Shown: piece by piece, positions 1-4,606 of the stretch
Layout of the letters: each line of letters starts with the position of its first letter
Numbering within the stretch: the stretch's first letter is position 1
Assembly (NCBI GenBank): GCA_020438595.1
Contig: JAGQUI010000168.1
Location: forward strand, 1-6,181
Origin: Propionibacteriaceae bacterium
GTDB taxonomy: Bacteria > Actinomycetota > Actinomycetes > Propionibacteriales > Propionibacteriaceae
DNA: 6,181 bases
Direction of reading: 5' to 3'
Made by a program: the position numbers and the translations under genes
Notes under the pieces: generated by a model
What the model was told of the DNA's origin: nothing
The model's database searches: none
Seen by the model: the letters and a program-made list of their open reading frames with translations, nothing else

Positions 1-342
1 TCCACCGACCAGGCGCAGGAGGCGATCGCCGCCGAGGCCGTAAGGATCGTGCGGGTGTTCGCCGAGACCGGCGCAGTGCCCAACGTGGTGAACCTCGCCA
101 CGGCGACGCCCGCGACGTCGTCGATCGTGGTGCGCCACCTCGACCGGCCGGGCACGCTCGCGCACACGCTGGACGCGATCAGCGCGGCCGGGATCAACGT
201 CCAGGAGATGGAGAACGTCATCTTCGACGGCGCCCTCGCCGCGGTCGCGCGGATCAACGTCGAGGGCGTGGTCGACGCGGCGCTGGTCGAGGCGATCCGG
301 GCGCACGCGGCCGTGATCGACGTCACCGTGATCGCCCTGTGA
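1..342 (+). CDS. serA: SerA-like D-3-phosphoglycerate dehydrogenase, C-terminal end (ACT domain), partial
   Basis: The frame is open from the first base and ends at TGA 340-342, giving the last 113 residues; the start and the NAD-binding catalytic domain lie outside the window. The first ~30 residues (STDQAQEAIAAE, then ETGAVPNVVNLA) match the end of the D-2-hydroxyacid dehydrogenase domain and its linker as in short SerA enzymes. Residues ~40-113 form an ACT domain, with the typical HLDRPGTLAHTL turn followed by AGINVQEMENVIF. SerA oxidises 3-phosphoglycerate to 3-phosphohydroxypyruvate, the first step of serine synthesis in the cytosol; the ACT domain usually binds serine for feedback inhibition (family knowledge). 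Another ACT-bearing 2-hydroxyacid dehydrogenase cannot be excluded without the catalytic half. An internal GTG at 49 is not a real start, because similarity continues upstream of it. Confidence 0.8.
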   Translation, partial: STDQAQEAIAAEAVRIVRVFAETGAVPNVVNLATATPATSSIVVRHLDRPGTLAHTLDAISAAGINVQEMENVIFDGALAAVARINVEGVVDAALVEAIRAHAAVIDVTVIAL

Positions 343-375
343 CGTCCGGCTGACCCGAACCAGAGCCCCGGCGGG

Positions 376-428
376 CCCGGCCGATCCGCTGCGACGGCCG
401 GGTCGCGCGGGGTCAGGATCACCCGCGC
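376..428 (+). terminator. two adjacent GC-rich hairpins after the serA-like gene, candidate terminator
   Basis: CCCGGCCG (376-383) and CGGCCGGG (395-402) form a perfect 8-bp stem with an 11-base loop. Immediately after, GCGCGGG (405-411) and CCCGCGC (422-428) form a 7-bp stem with a 10-base loop. They begin 34 bases after the serA-like stop and lie before the SulP gene. There is no clear T-run, which is common for actinobacterial terminators, so termination is inferred from position and stem strength only. The second stem ends about 24 bases before the GAGGGAG that precedes the GTG at 463, so a role in the leader of the next gene is also possible. Confidence 0.4.
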
Positions 429-522
429 AGGGTGTGGTCGAAGCCACCCCTGAGGGAGCACCGTGTACGGGGAACACCCGGCGGGGCCGCAACCTCCGCC
501 GTTCCCGCCTGCTCCACGACTG

Positions 523-530
523 GGAAGGGA
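523..530 (+). promoter_or_regulatory. ribosome binding site that decides the SulP start
   Basis: GGAAGGGA ends 7 bases before ATG 538. An alternative site, GAGGGAG (452-458), sits 4 bases before an in-frame GTG at 463. The 25 codons between the two starts encode a proline-rich stretch, and about 8 of 25 end in A or T, against about 2 of the first 30 codons after ATG 538. That change in codon use at 538 favours the ATG. Confidence 0.55.
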
Positions 531-537
531 CGGCAAC

Positions 538-2217
538 ATGGCCACCTCGGTTCCGAAGCCGACCTGGCGGGACGTGTCCTCGGGCCTGGTGACCGGGCTG
601 TTCTCGATCCCGGAGGGAATGGCGTACGCGTCGATCGGCGGCTTCGCCGCGCCGCTGGGACTGTGGTCCGGGGTGGTCCCGACCATCCTCGGGTCGGTGT
701 TCGCGCGGACGGTGCTGATGGTGACCACGCTGACCTCCGCGATCGCGCTGACCTCGCAGAGCGTGCTCGCGTCGGCGGGGCTCGACAGCGGCGACGTCGG
801 CGCGATCGCGACCCTCACCGTGCTGACCGGTGTGGTGATGCTGGCGATGGGGCTGCTCCGGCTGGGCTCGGTGATGGCCTACGTGTCGGCCGCGGTGATG
901 ACGGGCTTCACCACGGGGATCGCCGTGCAGATCGTGGCCGGGGTGGTGAAGGACGCCACCGCCTACTCGCCGGCGTCCTCGAACACGGTGGGCAAGCTGG
1001 TCGGCGCGGTGCTGCACATCGGCGAGTGGGACCTCACCACCACCCTGGTGGCGGTCGCCACGGTGGCGGTGTGGTTCGTGGTGCGCCTGGTCCGCGCGCT
1101 GCGTCCGTTCGCGACCCTGATCGCGCTGCTCGCCGTCACCGTCGTGGCCGCGGCCGCAGCCCTGCAGGTCGAACTCGTCGGCGACATCGCGCCGATCCCC
1201 CGTTCGCTGCCGCCGCTCACCCTGCCGGACCTCTCCGCCCTGCCGGCACTGGCCACCGGGGCCGTCGCGGTGGCGCTGGTCGCCCTCGCCCAGGCGGCCG
1301 GGATCAGCTCGGCGGTGGCGAATCCGGACGGCTCACGCAGCGACGCGTCGGTCGACTTCAGCGCGCAGGGTGCGGCGAACATCGTCGGCGGCTTCTTCGG
1401 CGCCCTGCCGACCGGCGGCTCGATGTCCCGCACGGGCGTCGCGACCAGCGCGGGTTCGCAGACCCGGTGGGCGGGCATCTTCGCCGGGCTCTGGCTGATG
1501 GTGATCGTCCTGGCCGTGGGCCCGCTGGCCGGCCTGATCCCGATGCCGGTGATCGGCGGGCTGATGATCGTGATCGGTGGGGAGCTCGTCGTCGGACGCC
1601 TGGCCGACATCCGGCTGGTGCTGCGGACGTCGCCTGCCTCGAGCGCCGCCATGGTCGTCACCTTCGTCGCCACCACGGCACTGCCGCTGCAGCAGGCGAT
1701 CTTCATCGGCGCCGCGCTGTCGATCCTGCTCGCCGCGGTGCAGGGCACCGGGGCCGGACGCCTCGTGGAGCTGGTCCGGCGCGGGGAGGCCGCCTGGAGC
1801 CTCGCCGACGCCCCCACAACGCTGCCGTCGCACGCCACGACGGTGCTGCACTACGCCGGCATCGGGTTCTTCTCGGAGGTGAACCACCTCGACCAGGAGT
1901 GGCCGGACACGGCCGGGGCGACCGACGCCGCGCTGGTGATCTCCACGCGCGGCTCGCTGGCGATCCCGTCCGCGACCTTCCTGCGGATGCTCGACCGCAA
2001 GGCCGACGAGATGCGCCAGCAGGGCCTCGCGCTGGTCGTCTGCGGGGTGCCCACCCGGCTGCACGACCTGCTCCGGCGCACCGGCTCCCTGCAGCGCTTC
2101 GGGGAGGACAACGTGATCCCGGAGACCGACCAGTTGATGGAGTCGGTCGAACGGGCCTGGGAACGTGCGGAGGCACTCCGCGCGCAACAGCGAGAGGACG
2201 GAGCCGGAGATGTCTGA
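538..2217 (+). CDS. SulP-family anion permease with C-terminal STAS-like domain
   Basis: This 559-residue protein is of usual SulP (SLC26-like) length. It is an inner-membrane transporter; family substrates include sulfate, bicarbonate and other anions, and the sequence does not tell which. The N-terminus carries the SulP signature SIPEGMAYASIGG (about residues 23-35), followed by many hydrophobic helices to about residue 410. The motif GALPTGGSMSRT at 288-299 corresponds to the conserved G-(M/L)-P-x-x-G-x-x-S-R-T segment of the transport core. Residues ~433-545 form a STAS-like cytoplasmic domain, with LAIPSATFLRML and ALVVCGVPTRLHDLLRRTG resembling the helix and strand order of STAS. ATG 538 was chosen over GTG 463 (adds 25 residues) because of its better ribosome binding site and codon use. 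The stop overlaps the MFS start by 8 bases, so the two probably form an operon. The serA-like gene upstream would fit a cysteine-synthesis link if the substrate were sulfate, but this is inference. Confidence 0.88.
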   Translation: MATSVPKPTWRDVSSGLVTGLFSIPEGMAYASIGGFAAPLGLWSGVVPTILGSVFARTVLMVTTLTSAIALTSQSVLASAGLDSGDVGAIATLTVLTGVVMLAMGLLRLGSVMAYVSAAVMTGFTTGIAVQIVAGVVKDATAYSPASSNTVGKLVGAVLHIGEWDLTTTLVAVATVAVWFVVRLVRALRPFATLIALLAVTVVAAAAALQVELVGDIAPIPRSLPPLTLPDLSALPALATGAVAVALVALAQAAGISSAVANPDGSRSDASVDFSAQGAANIVGGFFGALPTGGSMSRTGVATSAGSQTRWAGIFAGLWLMVIVLAVGPLAGLIPMPVIGGLMIVIGGELVVGRLADIRLVLRTSPASSAAMVVTFVATTALPLQQAIFIGAALSILLAAVQGTGAGRLVELVRRGEAAWSLADAPTTLPSHATTVLHYAGIGFFSEVNHLDQEWPDTAGATDAALVISTRGSLAIPSATFLRMLDRKADEMRQQGLALVVCGVPTRLHDLLRRTGSLQRFGEDNVIPETDQLMESVERAWERAEALRAQQREDGAGDV

Positions 2218-3784
2218 CGCCCCAGCGAAGGGGGGTACCGCGAGCCGGGCACCGGAGCACGCCGGGGTGGTGCTCGGCACCCTGATCCTGGTCGCGGGCG
2301 TGGCGAACCTGAACCTGACCGTGGCGAACGTCGCCCTGCCCGCCATCGGCTCGGCGCTGTCGGCGTCCCAGCTGAACCTGAACCTGATAGCCGTGGGCTA
2401 CTCGCTCGGCCTGGCCGCTTCGGTGCTGTGGTTCGGGGCGCTCGGCGACCGGTACGGCCGCAAGCGGATGATCGTGATCGGGATGTCCCTGGCCATGCCC
2501 GCCTCGCTGGTGGCAGGCATCGCGCCCTCGACTGAGGTGCTGATCGCGGCCCGGGTCGTCGGTGGCCTCGGGGCCGGCCTTACCTTCCCGACCACGCTCG
2601 CCCTGATCACGGTGTTGTGGGCGGGGCCGGCGCGGACCCGGGCCATCGCGCTGTGGTCGGCGCTGGGCACCGGCTCGGCGGTGCTCGGCCCGCTGGTGTC
2701 CGGGGCGCTGCTCCAGGTCTTCGCGTGGGGCTCGGTGTTCCTGGTCACCATCCCGCTGGCGTTGCTGGGCCTGGTCCTGGCCGTGCGGTTCGTGCCCTCG
2801 GGCCTGGCCGAGAGCGAGACGCCGGTGGACAACTACGGCGGGCTGCTGTCCGCCCTCATGGTCGGCGCCCTCGTGGTCGCGCTGAACATCGTGGCGGCAC
2901 CCAACCTGCAGGTGCTCGCGCTGGTCCTGATCGGGGTCGCGGTCGTGATCGCGGTGCTGTTCGTGCTCCGGCAGCGCCGGGCCCCGAACCCGCTGTACGA
3001 CCTGGACGTCGCGCGGCGGCCCACGTTCTGGGTGGCCGCGGTCGCCGGGATCATCATCTTCGGCGCGCTGATGGGCGTGCTGTTCATCAACCAGCAGTAC
3101 CTGCAGAACGTGCTCGGGTACAGCTCGCTCGCCGCGGGGGCGGCGATCCTGCCCGCGGTGGTCCTGATGGTGCTGGTCGCCCCGATGTCGGCCCGCCTCG
3201 TGGCCGCGTGGGGATCACGGCGGACGCTGCTCACCGGCCAGTCGATCCTCGGCCTGTCGTTCGTGGCGATGCTGCTGCTGTGGGGCGAGGACACCCCGTA
3301 CGTGGTCGTCGTCATCCCGCTGCTGCTGATGGGGCTCGGGATCGGCCTGGCCCAGACCCCGTCCGCCAACTCGCTGACCAGTTCGGTGCCGCTGCGCCGG
3401 GCGGGCATGGCGTCCGGGACGGCCGACCTCCAGCGTGACCTCGGCGGGGCCGTGATGACCTCGATCTTCGGCGCGTTGCTCACCGCCGGCTACGCCTCGG
3501 CGATGGCGGCCGCGGGCGCCGCGTCCGGGCAGGACATCACCGCCGAGACCCAGAACCAGCTGCAGATGTCGTACGCGGGCGCCGCCCAGATCGCGGCGGC
3601 GCACCCCCAGTACGCCGACCAGATCATCGCCGCCGCGCGCGACTCGTTCCTGCACGGCGATCGCCTCGCCTACGCCGCCGGCCTCGTGGCCGTGCTCCTC
3701 GGCCTCACGCTGGTCCGGTTCTTCTACCCGGACAAGGAGACCGAGCAGAGGCTGCACGCGGACTGGGCCGCCGCGGAGGAGTGA
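2210..3784 (+). CDS. MFS transporter, DHA2 (14-helix drug:H+ antiporter) family
   Basis: This 524-residue inner-membrane protein has the length and helix pattern of DHA2 exporters, which use the proton gradient to expel drugs, dyes or metabolites; its own substrate cannot be predicted. Visible motifs are motif A, LGDRYGRKRM (78-87), in the loop between helices 2 and 3; RVVGGLGAGLTFPTTLALI starting at R115 in helix 4; and the antiporter motif C, GTGSAVLGPLVSG (153-165), in helix 5. A long polar loop (roughly 445-485, rich in Ala and Gln) precedes the last helix, as is usual in this family. ATG 2210 is preceded by GGAG (2200-2203) at 6 bases; the frame is open further upstream, but that part lies over SulP coding sequence and has no good start. 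The ATG lies inside the last codons of the SulP gene, implying translational coupling. There is no recognisable regulator next to it, so control by a local TetR/MarR-type repressor is not seen here. Confidence 0.9.
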   Translation: MSDAPAKGGTASRAPEHAGVVLGTLILVAGVANLNLTVANVALPAIGSALSASQLNLNLIAVGYSLGLAASVLWFGALGDRYGRKRMIVIGMSLAMPASLVAGIAPSTEVLIAARVVGGLGAGLTFPTTLALITVLWAGPARTRAIALWSALGTGSAVLGPLVSGALLQVFAWGSVFLVTIPLALLGLVLAVRFVPSGLAESETPVDNYGGLLSALMVGALVVALNIVAAPNLQVLALVLIGVAVVIAVLFVLRQRRAPNPLYDLDVARRPTFWVAAVAGIIIFGALMGVLFINQQYLQNVLGYSSLAAGAAILPAVVLMVLVAPMSARLVAAWGSRRTLLTGQSILGLSFVAMLLLWGEDTPYVVVVIPLLLMGLGIGLAQTPSANSLTSSVPLRRAGMASGTADLQRDLGGAVMTSIFGALLTAGYASAMAAAGAASGQDITAETQNQLQMSYAGAAQIAAAHPQYADQIIAAARDSFLHGDRLAYAAGLVAVLLGLTLVRFFYPDKETEQRLHADWAAAEE

Positions 3785-3937
3785 CCGCGCCCGCGCGACG
3801 GCGTGGCAACGTCACCGGCGACGCGCCCATTCCGTCGATCCCGCAGCCCGCAGCCCGAGAACAACCTCGGCGAAGTCAGCGAAGCCTCCCCACCCGAGGC
3901 CACATGGTCACGCCGGTCGTACACCCCGACGGAGTCG
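3785..3937. other. non-coding stretch between the MFS gene and the Rhs remnant
   Basis: No convincing gene is seen here. Apart from the hairpin right after the MFS stop, it holds a short GCAGCCC tandem (two copies, within 3842-3856) and a 5-bp stem CCGAG/CTCGG (3855-3859 with 3866-3870). Short open frames on both strands show no recognisable protein and mixed codon use. It may be decayed sequence from the same event that destroyed the Rhs gene. Confidence 0.5.
3793..3826 (+). terminator. imperfect GC hairpin just after the MFS gene, possible terminator
   Basis: GCGCGACGGCG (3793-3803) can pair with CGGCGACGCGC (3816-3826), giving an 11-bp stem with two mismatches, eight bases after the MFS stop. 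There is no T-run. It is the best candidate end for the SulP-MFS transcript, but in DNA this GC-rich such stems also occur by chance. Confidence 0.3.
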
Positions 3938-4378
3938 TCACTGCCCGAACTTGGCGAGGTTCGACGCCCTGGCCTGGCCGCCAACCTCAATGAGGGTGCC
4001 GTCGCGCAGGACCACATCAATGTCGGTAGGGCCGAAGGAGGTCGTCACGAGCGCCGCGTTTCCCCTACGTCGCCGCCGAACCGGGCAACCACGCGTCCGG
4101 CGAGGACGCCCTTGATGGGAGGCGGCTTGGGCGTGGCCCACCAGCAGGAGAAGCTGTGGGTGTCCAGGCCGCACCCGTCTCGAAGGCGCCACCGGCCGCG
4201 GGCACCACCCCGACACCACTCACGGCGAGCACTTGAGGAACCTCACCCGTGGTGTCATACCCATACGTGGTGTCACCGACCCGGTCCGCGACCCCGCCGA
4301 GGTCTGGTTCCCGCCCGCGTCCCAGCCGTAACTGGTGCCGTCGGGGGAACTCACCAGCCGGTTCGCCGCGTCAGAGCC
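3938..4378 (-). pseudogene. decayed C-terminal part of an Rhs/YD-repeat (polymorphic toxin-like) protein, frameshifted
   Basis: Pieces of one protein read in order on the minus strand but in different frames. Frame 1 (4378-4292) gives DAANRLVSSPDGTSY, then GWDAGGNQTSAG, a good YD-repeat of the Rhs type. Frame 2 (4277 to ~4150) resumes with TTYGYDTTGEV, another YD-like motif, then AVSGVGVVPAAGGAFETG. Frame 3 gives HSFS (4158-4147) and IKGVLAGRVVARFGG (4116-4072), faintly like the start of a HINT autoprotease domain. Back in frame 1, 4060-3941 gives NAALVTTSFGPTD and TDIDVVLRDGTLIEVGG, then NLAKFGQ and a stop at 3940-3938; this resembles the C-terminal toxin tails of actinobacterial Rhs proteins. 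At least three frame changes, no start and no room for a full HINT domain show it is broken. Rhs proteins are large secreted or surface toxins with variable C-terminal effectors; no immunity gene is seen. The YD-repeat part is well supported; the HINT and toxin assignments are tentative. Confidence 0.62.
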
Positions 4379-4487
4379 GCACCGCACCGTCGAACAGCTC
4401 TGTGGGCCCCTTCGCGGACCACAACTGAGACCAGAGGCAGGAAATCGCTCCTGCGCTGGCTGATTGGCGTTTCCCCTTGTCAACTCG
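4379..4487. other. spacer between Rhs remnant and tRNA fragment
   Basis: No gene is recognised here. The minus-strand frame of the YD-repeat stays open through it but shows no further Rhs motif. The stretch contains the inverted repeat annotated at 4437-4454 and the sequence directly downstream of the tRNA 3' end, where the bases after the discriminator are CGA, not CCA. Confidence 0.45.
4437..4454. repeat. perfect 6-bp inverted repeat 34 bases beyond the tRNA-Ser 3' end
   Basis: GCAGGA (4437-4442) and TCCTGC (4449-4454) flank the 6-base loop AATCGC. It lies downstream of the minus-strand tRNA fragment, where it could be the old tRNA terminator. No strong T-run follows on either strand. A recombinase arm site is another possibility that the sequence does not settle. 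Confidence 0.35.
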
Positions 4488-4539
4488 CGGAGGATACGAG
4501 ACTCGAACTCATGAGGGCGTGTCCCAACCCGCTTTCCAA
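4488..4539 (-). tRNA. 3' half of tRNA-Ser(GGA), 5' half missing; candidate att site
   Basis: Read on the minus strand, 4539-4533 is an anticodon loop TTGGAAA with anticodon GGA (4537-4535), followed by the 3' anticodon stem GCGGG (4532-4528). A long class II variable arm follows, with stem GGG (4525-4523)/CCC (4517-4515), then a complete T arm ATGAG-TTCGAGT-CTCGT (4512-4496), the acceptor 3' strand ATCCTCC (4495-4489) and discriminator G (4488). The long variable arm and GGA anticodon identify serine. The 5' side fails: the bases before the loop (CCCAG) restore only three of five anticodon-stem pairs, and no D arm or GGAGGAT acceptor strand is present in the next 60 bases. The gene is therefore not functional. 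A fragment that starts at the anticodon loop and runs to the 3' end is what tyrosine-recombinase elements leave at the far end after integrating into a tRNA gene. Confidence 0.8.
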
Positions 4540-4546
4540 CTGGGCG

Positions 4547-4556
4547 GACGATCGTC
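4547..4556. promoter_or_regulatory. 10-bp palindrome upstream of the P-type ATPase gene
   Basis: GACGATCGTC is a perfect 10-bp palindrome located 18-27 bases before a TAGACT hexamer (4574-4579) that could act as a -10 element. It therefore lies over the expected -35 region and could be an operator. The -35 match itself is poor. Evidence is positional only. Confidence 0.25.
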
Positions 4557-4573
4557 GTCGGGGGCTGCGGCCC

Positions 4574-4592
4574 TAGACTCGGATCACCCGAG
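4574..4592 (+). promoter_or_regulatory. possible -10 hexamer and small inverted repeat in the ATPase leader
   Basis: TAGACT (4574-4579) fits the TANNNT actinobacterial -10 pattern and would place transcription start near 4586, giving a leader of about 20 bases. CTCGG (4578-4582) and CCGAG (4588-4592) form a 15-base inverted repeat with loop ATCAC overlapping that start point, a place where a metal-responsive repressor could bind. Both are inferred from sequence pattern only. Confidence 0.3.
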
Positions 4593-4596
4593 ACCT

Positions 4597-4601
4597 GGGA
4601 G
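4597..4601 (+). promoter_or_regulatory. ribosome binding site for the TTG-started ATPase
   Basis: GGGAG ends 5 bases before TTG 4607. The reading frame has a stop (TAG 4574-4576) just upstream. There is no ATG or GTG between that stop and the conserved N-terminal domain, so TTG is the only common start codon that keeps the domain whole. Confidence 0.7.
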
Positions 4602-4606
4602 CGACC

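Noticed and set aside
434..447. Small hairpin GTGG/CCAC before the SulP gene as a riboswitch
   Set aside because: The stem is only 4-5 bp and no conserved aptamer core is visible; it is too little to support a regulatory RNA.
432..2285. 617-codon open frame on the + strand over the SulP gene
   Set aside because: Its translation is Arg/Gly/Pro-rich without domain pattern, and it overlaps a clear SulP protein in another frame; it is open only because of high GC.
963..2346. Long minus-strand open frames opposite SulP and the MFS start
   Set aside because: They are antisense shadows of the strong G/C third-position bias; no motif, no plausible ribosome binding site, and compositions rich in Arg, Ala and Ser.
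4478..4483. TTGACA on the minus strand just beyond the tRNA fragment, a possible -35 box
   Set aside because: At the 17-base spacing the next hexamer is GCCAGC, not a -10 element, and no intact gene follows on that strand.
3803..4576. 257-codon + strand open frame across the decayed region
   Set aside because: It runs antisense through the Rhs remnant and the tRNA fragment, is rich in Arg, Pro and Thr, and has no recognisable domain.
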